DNA of 64,000 nt, taken from contig CAWUJG010000003.1 of the NCBI GenBank assembly GCA_963922775.1, positions 1 through 64,000 on the forward strand. Reading direction: 5' to 3'. Source of the stretch: JAHDDH01 sp963922775. Its GTDB lineage: Bacteria; Bacteroidota; Bacteroidia; Cytophagales; Amoebophilaceae. This document shows positions 1 to 7,727 of this stretch, in pieces; positions within the stretch are counted from its first letter, which is position 1, and each line of letters opens with the position of its first letter. The translations under genes and the position numbers were made by a program. The notes beneath the pieces are model-generated. The model ran no database searches. It saw nothing but the letters and a program-made list of their open reading frames with translations, and had not been told where the DNA came from.

Positions 1-138
1 CGTTATCATGTCGCAAGTTTTATCGTTATCATGTCGCAAGTTTTATCGTTATGATGTCACAAGTTTTATCGTTATCATGTCGTAAGTTTTGTCGTTATGA
101 TGTCGCAAGTTTTATTATTATCATGTCACAAGTTTTAT
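1..138. repeat. 23-bp imperfect tandem repeat, six copies
   Basis: Six consecutive 23-bp units begin at 1, 24, 47, 70, 93 and 116. Each reads roughly CGTTATCATGTCGCAAG followed by TTTTAT, with one to three substitutions per copy (C/G in TTATsATG, G/A in TCrCAAG). The array runs off the left edge of the window, so its full length is unknown. No frame stays open through it and 23 is not a multiple of three, so it is not coding. A degraded partial unit (ATCATGTCGTTTA) may follow at about 157-169. It could be a minisatellite or the multi-repeat end of a transposon lying to the left. Confidence 0.9.
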
Positions 139-202
139 CCTAAAGCAGGAAACTAATCATGTCGTTTACACAACAAATGTGGTTATTAGTAAAAAAAATA
201 GG

Positions 203-1246
203 CTAGGTTGATGAATTTAATGTATAGTTGAGTTTATTGGTAGATCCTGAGCTTACAATAATATTTTTTTTAAGCATATTTTTGATATCCCTTTGTAATG
301 TCCTTTTATTATCTTTAGGATAAAGTTTGCTAAATTGTTGTATATTGATTTGTCCATGTTCTATAATATATTGTATGGCTTTAGCCTGTTTTTTATTCAA
401 TTCATATCTCAGTTTTAGTACATCTGCTTTAATAATTTTTTTTCCTTGTTTGCGTATTGTTTGCATTTGTGTGGCTAAGCCTAAGGTAAAATAGGCTAAC
501 CATGATGTTAGGTCGAGGTTATTTTCTCGTACACTTTGTATAGCTTTGTAATATGCTGTTCTATTACTATCATAATATTCACTTATTGAAAAAAGTTTTT
601 TAAAATTATACCCATGTTTATACAAACATAGTGTAGATAGTAAACGGCCTGTACGTCCATTTCCATCTAAAAATGGATTGATATGCACAAATTGAAATTG
701 TGCTATGCCTGCTATTAAGATTGGGTTAATTTCTTGTTCTTGGTTTATCCATTGTACCAATTCTGCCATGAGTATAGGTACTTCATATGCTGGTGGTGGT
801 GTATAAATAAGTTTTCCTGTGGTAGAATGTACTACATAGTTTTGTACTTTTCTGTATATTCCTGGTGCAGCAGCATTTCCTCTTACATGTATTACAAGTT
901 GTTGATGTATTTCTCTAATTAATTTTTCTGTTAATTTTGTTTGTTTATCTTTTTGATCTGATACTAATGCAAATGCTTTTTTATAGTTTATTAGTTCTTG
1001 GACATCATCTTTATTGGTATTGGGTACTGTTTTTCCTGCAAATATTTTTTCAGATTGATCTAATGTGAGTTGTGTACCTTCTATATGTGTGGTATGATAT
1101 GCTTCTAATAGAAGTGCTTTTTGTTGCATTTGTGTAATCCATTGTTCAGAAAGTTGTGCTGCTTCTAAAAATCCTCGTGCGCGTTCTATAGTGGTAAGGG
1201 CTTGGGTAATTTTATTTGTGATGCTGAATTTTGGTGTGAAGGACAT
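203..1246 (-). CDS. Fic-domain protein with Asn at the catalytic His position
   Basis: This is a Fic-family protein with the usual N-terminal Fic_N-type region. Fic enzymes normally transfer AMP or other nucleotide groups to target-protein hydroxyls. The Fic loop is at residues 188-201 (HINPFLDGNGRTGR), where the family motif is HPFx(D/E)GNGRxxR. Aligning on PFLDGNGR places Asn190 where the catalytic His normally sits; the nearest His is 188. The nucleotide sequence confirms AAT. An inhibitory-helix motif, TTHIEG, lies near residues 52-57, as in class II Fic proteins that carry their own inhibitor. A winged-helix-like C-terminus (about 280-340) follows. At 347 residues it is full length. Fic assignment is firm; activity is doubtful because of the substitution. 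Confidence 0.9.
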   Translation of the reverse strand: MSFTPKFSITNKITQALTTIERARGFLEAAQLSEQWITQMQQKALLLEAYHTTHIEGTQLTLDQSEKIFAGKTVPNTNKDDVQELINYKKAFALVSDQKDKQTKLTEKLIREIHQQLVIHVRGNAAAPGIYRKVQNYVVHSTTGKLIYTPPPAYEVPILMAELVQWINQEQEINPILIAGIAQFQFVHINPFLDGNGRTGRLLSTLCLYKHGYNFKKLFSISEYYDSNRTAYYKAIQSVRENNLDLTSWLAYFTLGLATQMQTIRKQGKKIIKADVLKLRYELNKKQAKAIQYIIEHGQINIQQFSKLYPKDNKRTLQRDIKNMLKKNIIVSSGSTNKLNYTLNSST

Positions 1247-1460
1247 GGCTTGATATATATGATGTGATTATGCCTAATAATTTTACATCACATTTATCTT
1301 TATAATTTATTTTTGGACATAAAAATGCATGTTTATGTACTAATTGATTCTAAAGGAAATATTTTTTTTTGATTGAGTAATCAATAGATATGATAATTAT
1401 GCTACATAACAGATGAGATGATTATTTTTTTAATATCTTCAAAAAATATTTCCATTTATT

Positions 1461-2393
1461 TTAATTAACAATATCTACCAATTCAATGTCAAAGACTAAA
1501 ATGCTATTTGCCTTAATTACACTTCCTACAGCCTGATCTCCATAGGCTAAATACGATGGTATAAATACTTTTGCTTTTGTTCCAACAGAAAAAAGTGCTA
1601 TAGCTTCATCCCATCCTGCAATTACTTGTTTGGCACCTAGTGTAAAGGTGATAGGAGAATATTTTCTTTGTGCGTTATAAACTTGATTTTCTTTGGCAAT
1701 ATGGGCTAAGCTACTATCAAAAAAATTTCCTTCAAGTGTTTTTCCAGTATAATGTACTTTTACTTTCTGTCCTGGCTTAGGAAATTTTTCATTTCCTTTT
1801 TGTGTAATTATATACCTTAAACCTGATGCTGTACTTTCAGCTTGTAGATTGTTGTTTTGTATGTATGTATCAATTTTTTTGATATCATTTTGTTTTTGTG
1901 TATTCATTTTTTTTTGTTTTTCTTTTTGTATTTGTTGTATTTTTTGTTCTTTCCACGTATTATACTCTTTAGGAGATAAAATTTTTTCTGCCTGCAGTGT
2001 AACTTTAATTATGGTTTCTTCTTGAAGGTTAAATTTTTTTTGGAAATGAATCCAAGATTCTCTTAATAATTTTTTGGCTTCTATTTTAGCTTCTATTTTT
2101 TTTTGCTCTTCTAAAAGTAAAATAATTTCTTGTATGCTACCATCTTTTTTTAGTGTCTCAGTTTTATACTGATATACTGTAGGGAGATGATCATGGGTAT
2201 TATCGTACATTATGTTTTTATGTACAAGGTAAGTTACTTTTAATATTATATAATCTTCTTCTTTTGGTTTTTTACCATTGCCTTTTTGTATTGTTTTATA
2301 TTCTAATCCTGTAGGGGTTTTGGTATATCCACTACAACCAAAAAGTAGAGGATTTAATATAAATAATGTGATTATAATGATATGGTTGTTCAT
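1461..2393 (-). CDS. FKBP-type peptidyl-prolyl isomerase lipoprotein
   Basis: Predicted periplasm-facing lipoprotein that assists folding by proline isomerisation. A signal sequence ends in a lipobox (LLFGC, Cys20). A complete FKBP domain occupies about residues 187-309, with VKVHYTGKTLEGNFFDSS, the VIAGWDEAIALFSVG segment and a terminal ILVFDIELVDI strand. Residues 24-110 look like a second, degenerate FKBP module (GLEYKTIQKGNGKKP at its start), and a charged, helical linker joins the two. The gene lies 7 bp downstream of the DHH phosphoesterase on the same strand, so the two are probably co-transcribed. FKBP lipoproteins of this build are common in Bacteroidota. Confidence 0.9.
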   Translation of the reverse strand: MNNHIIIITLFILNPLLFGCSGYTKTPTGLEYKTIQKGNGKKPKEEDYIILKVTYLVHKNIMYDNTHDHLPTVYQYKTETLKKDGSIQEIILLLEEQKKIEAKIEAKKLLRESWIHFQKKFNLQEETIIKVTLQAEKILSPKEYNTWKEQKIQQIQKEKQKKMNTQKQNDIKKIDTYIQNNNLQAESTASGLRYIITQKGNEKFPKPGQKVKVHYTGKTLEGNFFDSSLAHIAKENQVYNAQRKYSPITFTLGAKQVIAGWDEAIALFSVGTKAKVFIPSYLAYGDQAVGSVIKANSILVFDIELVDIVN

Positions 2394-2400
2394 TTTATAA

Positions 2401-3417
2401 CTATGTAGTGTGCAAATTTTTATTATGAATGATTTCTATAAATTTATCAACAGTTTTATCTAAAGAGAGTGAAGATTTTCCTGCTGCTGCATTTTTATGC
2501 CCTCCACCATCAAAATACTTGCTGGCTAATTCATTTACTGGTATATTTCCATAAGAACGGAAAGAAAGTGATACATATTTATCTCTGTCTTTTATTAAAG
2601 CTGCCATAGTAATATCTTCTAAAGATAAAGCATAGTTTACTAATCCTTCAGTATCCCCTGTCTTAAGGTGAAATTTTTGCATATCCTGTTTGGTAATTTT
2701 AAAGTAGGCGGTTTTGTATGCTGTTAGCATATGTAAACGGTTTTTTATGGCATAACTTATAAACATGAGTTTGTTTAAAGAATTATTGTCATAAATATTT
2801 TGGCTAATCTGTGTAACATCTATATTATATTGAATAAGTTCAGCAACTGTAAAATGAGTGTTAGTAGATGTGTTGCTGTATTTAAAAGAACCTGTATCTG
2901 TTAAAATGCCTGCATAAAGGCAAGAAGCGATATCTTTATCTAATAAAGAAGTATTTTCTGTTTTTTTGATTACATCATATACAATTTCAGCTGTAGAAGA
3001 GGCTTGAGGATTCCAAATGTAAATATCAGCAAAAGATTCTGGGTCAAGATGATGATCTACTACAATTTTACAGGCATTGGTACTTTTTACCATGTCACCT
3101 AGATAATTAATTCTACATAGTGATGAATAATCTAAACAAAATATATAATCAGCAACTGCTATCTGTTGTAGATTTTTTTCTTTGTCATATTCATTAATAC
3201 AAACTATATTTTCGATAGCTGGCATCCAAGCTAAAAATTTTGGAAAAGGCGAAGTAGAAATTATTGTAACAGTATGTTGATTCTTTTTTAAAATTTGATA
3301 CAAAGCTAGTGCAGAGCCTATAGCATCACCATCTGGACGATGATGTATAGTGATAACTATTTTTTTAGGACTGCTATGAATAATTTTTTGCAGCTTTTTT
3401 ATACTTTGATCATACAT
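2401..3417 (-). CDS. nrnA: DHH/DHHA1 phosphoesterase, NrnA-like oligoribonuclease / pAp phosphatase
   Basis: Probable bifunctional nanoRNase and 3'-phosphoadenosine-5'-phosphate phosphatase, which clears short RNA ends and pAp in the cytoplasm. Metal-binding motifs are all present: HRPDGDAIGS (26-35), Asp96 in LDYSS, DHH (121-123) and Asp174 in TDTG. The DHHA1 signature GGGHKNAAAG is at 304-313. Length (338 residues) is normal for NrnA. It sits upstream of the FKBP lipoprotein gene on the same strand. A related DHH enzyme with another small-nucleotide substrate is the alternative. Confidence 0.9.
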   Translation of the reverse strand: MYDQSIKKLQKIIHSSPKKIVITIHHRPDGDAIGSALALYQILKKNQHTVTIISTSPFPKFLAWMPAIENIVCINEYDKEKNLQQIAVADYIFCLDYSSLCRINYLGDMVKSTNACKIVVDHHLDPESFADIYIWNPQASSTAEIVYDVIKKTENTSLLDKDIASCLYAGILTDTGSFKYSNTSTNTHFTVAELIQYNIDVTQISQNIYDNNSLNKLMFISYAIKNRLHMLTAYKTAYFKITKQDMQKFHLKTGDTEGLVNYALSLEDITMAALIKDRDKYVSLSFRSYGNIPVNELASKYFDGGGHKNAAAGKSSLSLDKTVDKFIEIIHNKNLHTT

Positions 3418-3508
3418 AATAATAGGAAAATATTTTTAGCCTATATTGTCAATTAATTTTATGATTAGTAAAGAGAAATTCTATGTGTGTAGCTTAAATG
3501 AGAAATTG

Positions 3509-3582
3509 TGGGCCCACCAGGACTTGAACCTGGGACCTATTGATTATGAGTCAACCGCTCTAACCAACTGAGCTATGGGCCC
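3509..3582 (-). tRNA. tRNA with CAT anticodon (Ile2 or elongator Met)
   Basis: A 74-nt cloverleaf reads on the minus strand. The acceptor arms GGGCCCA/TGGGCCC pair fully, the D-arm is GCTC-loop-GAGC, and the anticodon stem GTTGA/TCAAT encloses loop CTCATAA, giving anticodon CAT. The T-arm is CCAGG/CCTGG around TTCAAGT. The discriminator is A and CCA is not encoded. The anticodon stem lacks the three G:C pairs of an initiator, so it is either elongator Met or the lysidine-modified Ile2 species; I cannot decide which from sequence alone. Confidence 0.93.
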
Positions 3583-3761
3583 TATGAATTTTTTATAATA
3601 TTAAGCATTTTTTTTTAAAAAACAAAAAATAATTTCTTTGTGAAGAAAAAAAGTATTATTTTTACACTTTTTCAATTGTCATGTTTGCATATAATTCCCT
3701 GGCAATATGTCCAGAATTATGAGCAATATAACAAGCTTTACTTATAAAATTTTATAACTGT

Positions 3762-5243
3762 ATGAAACATAATGATAAAACATCTAAAGAATTTAGTAAA
3801 ATAAGAAGTATATTATTTCCTATCCACAAAGAAGAGCTAAGAAAGTTTATTCCTCTTACACTTATTTTTTTTTTCATATCTCTTAACTATTCTGCACTAA
3901 GAAATTTAAAAGATATCTTTTTATTAAATACTGCTGGTGGAGCAGAATCAATATACTATATTAAATTATTTGGTGTATTGCCTACAGTGATACTCTACAC
4001 AATTATTTATGGTAAAATTAGCAGGACTTTTGGTAGAGATGGACGATTTAACATTTTAGTTTCTAGTTTTTTAGTATTCTATGCTTTGTTTTTGTTTATT
4101 CTATTTCCCAATATTGATTCTTTTACTTTAGATGCTTTTGCCAATCGTATGAACATACGGTATGTAAATTTTAAAGGACTATGGGAAGCCATAAGGTATT
4201 GGCCTTTTTCTTTGTTTTATATTAATGCAGAAGCATGGGGTACATTTTGTCTTTCGGTATTGTTTTGGACTTTTGCTAATGAAATTACAAGTGTAAAACA
4301 ATCTAAAAGATTTTATAGCTTTTTGGCTATAGGTGCTAATGTAGGCTTAATTATTGCTGGTACATTTTTAAAAGCTTTTGGCTCAAGGTATGATCTAATG
4401 CTATGGTTAATACTTTTTTTAGGTATATTACTTTTAGCTATATACAATATCTTCTCTAAAGATATTACAAAAAATCCAACATATTATCAAATAGAAACAA
4501 AAAAGAAAAAAAAGAAAGTAAAAATGTCATTTAAGGAGTCTTTTGCTTTTCTAATTAAATCTAGATATTTGGCACTTATTGCCATACTGGTAATGTCTTA
4601 TGGCATGGTAATTAGTTTTTTTGAATCTGTTTGGAAGAGTCAGATAAAGAAATTATTTTCTCAAATGGGCAACAATAAAAATTTGTTGGCTAATATTTAT
4701 GCCAATCAAAGTATTCTAATTGGTATAACTACTGTGCTTATGATTTTCTTTTTGTCTGCTCCTATTATGAAGAAAGGCTGGAGATTTGCTGCTTCACTTA
4801 CACCTATTATTGCAGCTTTACTTTCTATTTTATTTTTTGTCTTTTTATTTTTTGATACACATTTTGTAGGACTGGCAGATTCTTTTGGCACTACTTCTTT
4901 ATTTATTGCTGTTATATTTGGTTTAATAAATGTTGTATTTATAAAATCATCAAAATATACACTTTTTGATCCTACTAAAGAAGCTACCTATATTCCATTA
5001 GACGAAACATCTAAAATACAAGGAAAAGCAGCTGTAGATGGAGTAGGTGGTAGATTAGGTAAAAGTTTAGGATCACTAATTCTTACTTTTGGTCTTATGC
5101 CATTAGGAGGAGGAGAAATTGATAATGTGAAACAATACATCATATTTTTTATTTTAACTATTATTATTGTATGGATTATAGCTGTTAAAAATTTAGGTAT
5201 TCGTTTTGAAAATCTTACGCAAGAAGAAAAAGATAAAAAATAA
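3762..5243 (+). CDS. tlc: ATP/ADP translocase, Tlc family
   Basis: Nucleotide transporter of the inner membrane that exchanges host ATP for bacterial ADP (some relatives carry other nucleotides). The family is known from Chlamydiae, Rickettsiales and Amoebophilus/Cardinium-type Bacteroidota. The 493-residue length and about 12 hydrophobic segments match the family. The opening KEELRKFIPLTLIFFFISLNYS and the PTKEATYIPLDETSKIQGKAAVDG stretch near residue 405-427 are characteristic. The gene stands alone between a divergent tRNA and rplY. It is the strongest single sign in the window of an intracellular lifestyle. Exact nucleotide specificity cannot be read from sequence. Confidence 0.95.
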   Translation: MKHNDKTSKEFSKIRSILFPIHKEELRKFIPLTLIFFFISLNYSALRNLKDIFLLNTAGGAESIYYIKLFGVLPTVILYTIIYGKISRTFGRDGRFNILVSSFLVFYALFLFILFPNIDSFTLDAFANRMNIRYVNFKGLWEAIRYWPFSLFYINAEAWGTFCLSVLFWTFANEITSVKQSKRFYSFLAIGANVGLIIAGTFLKAFGSRYDLMLWLILFLGILLLAIYNIFSKDITKNPTYYQIETKKKKKKVKMSFKESFAFLIKSRYLALIAILVMSYGMVISFFESVWKSQIKKLFSQMGNNKNLLANIYANQSILIGITTVLMIFFLSAPIMKKGWRFAASLTPIIAALLSILFFVFLFFDTHFVGLADSFGTTSLFIAVIFGLINVVFIKSSKYTLFDPTKEATYIPLDETSKIQGKAAVDGVGGRLGKSLGSLILTFGLMPLGGGEIDNVKQYIIFFILTIIIVWIIAVKNLGIRFENLTQEEKDKK

Positions 5244-5423
5244 AATAAAAACAGTTTTTTTACTAAAAATTAGTATATTCATAAAAATAAAATTGGTGCT
5301 ATTGCATATATTGAGTACTAAAAAATTAAGATTATTCTTCCTTTAATATAGGTTATATTTTAAAATGTGCTTTAAATATATGCTTTATTCCTTTTAAAGA
5401 ATTAATCTAGTAAATGCATTTAT

Positions 5424-6008
5424 ATGAAAACATTAGAAATAGTAGGTTATAAAAGAAATACTACAGGAAAAAAGACATCTAAAGCTTTGAGAAAAGAAGG
5501 CCATGTACCTTGTGTGATATATGGAAAAGAAAATATACCTGTCTATATACCTGCTGCTCTGTTTAAGCCTTTGGTATATACTCCAGAGGTGTACTTTATA
5601 TCTCTAAATATAGAGGGTAGCATACATAGCTGTATCTTGTATGATATACAATACCATCCTGTAAGTGAAATTATTATGCATGCTGATTTTTTGGTTCTAT
5701 CAGATAAAAAAAAAATTAAGATGCATATACCCATTAAATTAGAAGGAAGAGCTAAAGGAGTAGCAAAAGGAGGAGAGTTATATAAAAAGTACAGGTCACT
5801 ACCTATATTGGCTTATGCCAAAGATATGCCAGAATACATATGCCTTAATATTGAAAGTCTTGAAATGGGTGCCATGAAAAAGGTGAAGGATATTGTTACT
5901 GATAATTTTGATGTTTTAATGCCTGCTCACACATCTATAGTATCTGTAGAAGTGCCAAGAGCATTAAGAAGCAAAAATCAAGAAGAAGAAAAAGAAGATA
6001 AAAAATAA
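5424..6008 (+). CDS. rplY: 50S ribosomal protein L25 (Ctc/TL5 type)
   Basis: Ribosomal protein that binds 5S rRNA. The N-terminal L25 domain (MKTLEIVGYKRNTTGKKTSK and the VPCVIYGKE turn) covers about residues 1-92. The C-terminal TL5/Ctc domain (MHIPIKLEGRAKGVAKGGEL onward) runs to about 180, followed by an acidic/basic tail. The two-domain length of 194 residues is typical outside the short enterobacterial form. The usual neighbours pth and prs are not adjacent here. Confidence 0.95.
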   Translation: MKTLEIVGYKRNTTGKKTSKALRKEGHVPCVIYGKENIPVYIPAALFKPLVYTPEVYFISLNIEGSIHSCILYDIQYHPVSEIIMHADFLVLSDKKKIKMHIPIKLEGRAKGVAKGGELYKKYRSLPILAYAKDMPEYICLNIESLEMGAMKKVKDIVTDNFDVLMPAHTSIVSVEVPRALRSKNQEEEKEDKK

Positions 6009-6050
6009 TTTTTTATATTTCAATTTATTTATTTGTGGGTACATAATAAG

Positions 6051-6077
6051 CTTATATCTTTTTTATAAAGATATAAG
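6051..6077 (+). terminator. Hairpin downstream of rplY
   Basis: A perfect 11-bp stem, CTTATATCTTT paired with AAAGATATAAG around a TTTAT loop, lies 43 bp after the rplY stop. There is no clean T-run after it, so it may be an mRNA-end stabiliser and not a true intrinsic terminator. Confidence 0.4.
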
Positions 6078-6227
6078 ATATAGTATAGGTTATAAAATAA
6101 TCGATCAAAATAAAAATAATATGCTGTAATGGAATACTTAGGGGAGGGAGCAAATTTAAAATGTTGTATTTATTGACGATATTTATAGTATATATTTTTT
6201 CAGTTCTTAATTAATTACCTACTTTTT

Positions 6228-7043
6228 CTAAGTATATATATGCAAGCATCTATTCATTTTTTCTTGTATCTTTTTTGTGGCTTGTACTACTGAAGTCAAA
6301 AAATTTTTACCTTGGGCAGCATAAATTATGCTCCTTGTTGCATTTATTATTAATCCACAAGAAGAATTCATCCCTAAAGATGACACTTCTTCTACATCTC
6401 CACCTTGTACTCCTACACCAGGAATAAGTAAAAAATGAGTAGGTACTATTTTACGTATTTTTTTTATATATGGTGTTTGTGTAGCTCCTACTACAAACAT
6501 TATTTTATCTGTTTTAGACCATGAAATTATTTCTTCAATAACATGTTCAAATAGTAATTTTTCAGATTTTAATGGTAATGTTTGAAAATTTTTGCTACTT
6601 TTATTAGAAGTTAATGCTAAAATAATAGACCACTTTTCTCTATAATTTAGAAATGGTTCTACACTGTCTTTACCCATATAAGGTGATAATGTAATGGCAT
6701 CCCAATGCATTTTTTCAAAAAAAGTTTTGGCATAGTGGTAGGCTGTATTACCTATATCTCCTCTTTTTGCATCTATTATAGATAGAGTGTCTTTAGGAAT
6801 ATAGGCTAAAGTTTTTTGTAAAGATTCCCATCCTTTTTCTCCTTGAGATTCATAAAATGCACTATTGGCTTTATAAGCAATACAATATGGATGGGTTGCT
6901 TCTATAATTTGTTTATTAAATTCAAATATAGGATCATTGTACTTTAAAAAATGTTGGGGTATTTTAGTAATATCAGTATCTAGGCCAACACAAAGGTAAG
7001 ATGATTTTTTTTGTATCTGTAGCCATAAATTTTTTTGTGTCAT
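6228..7043 (-). CDS. pyrF: Orotidine-5'-phosphate decarboxylase
   Basis: Last step of de novo UMP synthesis: decarboxylation of OMP. The N-terminal LCVGLDTD segment (17-24) and the catalytic DAKRGDIG motif (91-98, Lys93) are intact, as is the phosphate-binding IPGVGVQGGD stretch near residue 207. The 271-residue length fits the longer type-2 subfamily found in Bacteroidota and Actinobacteria. lolA follows upstream, 8 bp away on the same strand. No other pyrimidine gene is in the window, so whether the pathway is complete is unknown. Confidence 0.95.
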   Translation of the reverse strand: MTQKNLWLQIQKKSSYLCVGLDTDITKIPQHFLKYNDPIFEFNKQIIEATHPYCIAYKANSAFYESQGEKGWESLQKTLAYIPKDTLSIIDAKRGDIGNTAYHYAKTFFEKMHWDAITLSPYMGKDSVEPFLNYREKWSIILALTSNKSSKNFQTLPLKSEKLLFEHVIEEIISWSKTDKIMFVVGATQTPYIKKIRKIVPTHFLLIPGVGVQGGDVEEVSSLGMNSSCGLIINATRSIIYAAQGKNFLTSVVQATKKIQEKMNRCLHIYT

Positions 7044-7051
7044 AATAAATT

Positions 7052-7681
7052 TTAGTCTCTTAAATCTATTTTTTCTGTATTTTTAGGACAAATAAAATTA
7101 AAATAGGAATCTTTTATACTTACTTTAGCATTAAACTGGTTGATTTTAAAATTGTGTATATTTTGTTCATGATCATATAATGTCCATTTTTGTAAATGAT
7201 AGTTTTTTGTGTTAATTGTTAAAATAATATTTGATATGGTCTTGTGTTTTATTTTGGGTATTAGCTGAATCTCCATAAAATTTTTATCTTGTTTTATATA
7301 TTTAAAAAAATATTTTTTACTATGAAATAGTGTATAAAATTGTGCAGGACTAAAATCTTCTTGTACATCTTTAGGGTTACAAATAGTAACCTCTTGTATT
7401 TTTTTATTATATATCCATTGTGTTTTACCATTGTTAAAAATTTCTTGGTCTTGAAGTTGTAGGTGATATTTTTTTTTTTTTATCCATAGCTTTCCAGTAA
7501 TTTTTTGAAGTATATTTTCTGTCTTATTTTGCACTTGGTATGTAAAATTTAAATGGAAAGCAGGTAGCTGGGCATAGTATATCGACATGCTATTTAATAT
7601 ATTATTAATTTTTGTCAACTTGTTTTTTGCTCCTATACTTAATATAATAACACAAAATATAGTGATATTTTTTTTTTTCAT
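7052..7681 (-). CDS. lolA: Outer-membrane lipoprotein carrier LolA-like
   Basis: Periplasmic chaperone family that ferries lipoproteins from inner to outer membrane. The N-terminus is a short hydrophobic export signal (KKKNITIFCVIILSIGA). The mature part shows the LolA pattern: FHLNFTYQVQNKTE, ITGKLWIKKKKYHLQLQDQEIFNNGKTQWIYNKK and VTICNPKD. Fit is good over 209 residues. It makes sense beside the many lipoprotein genes in this window. It faces recG divergently, with a 46-bp intergenic region that must hold both promoters. Confidence 0.85.
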   Translation of the reverse strand: MKKKNITIFCVIILSIGAKNKLTKINNILNSMSIYYAQLPAFHLNFTYQVQNKTENILQKITGKLWIKKKKYHLQLQDQEIFNNGKTQWIYNKKIQEVTICNPKDVQEDFSPAQFYTLFHSKKYFFKYIKQDKNFMEIQLIPKIKHKTISNIILTINTKNYHLQKWTLYDHEQNIHNFKINQFNAKVSIKDSYFNFICPKNTEKIDLRD

Positions 7682-7727
7682 ATTTAATAGATTTTTTTAA
7701 AGTTATAATGTACAAAAAATTGAAGAC

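Noticed and set aside
1..138. CRISPR array
   Set aside because: Repeats are contiguous with no spacers between them and no cas genes are present.
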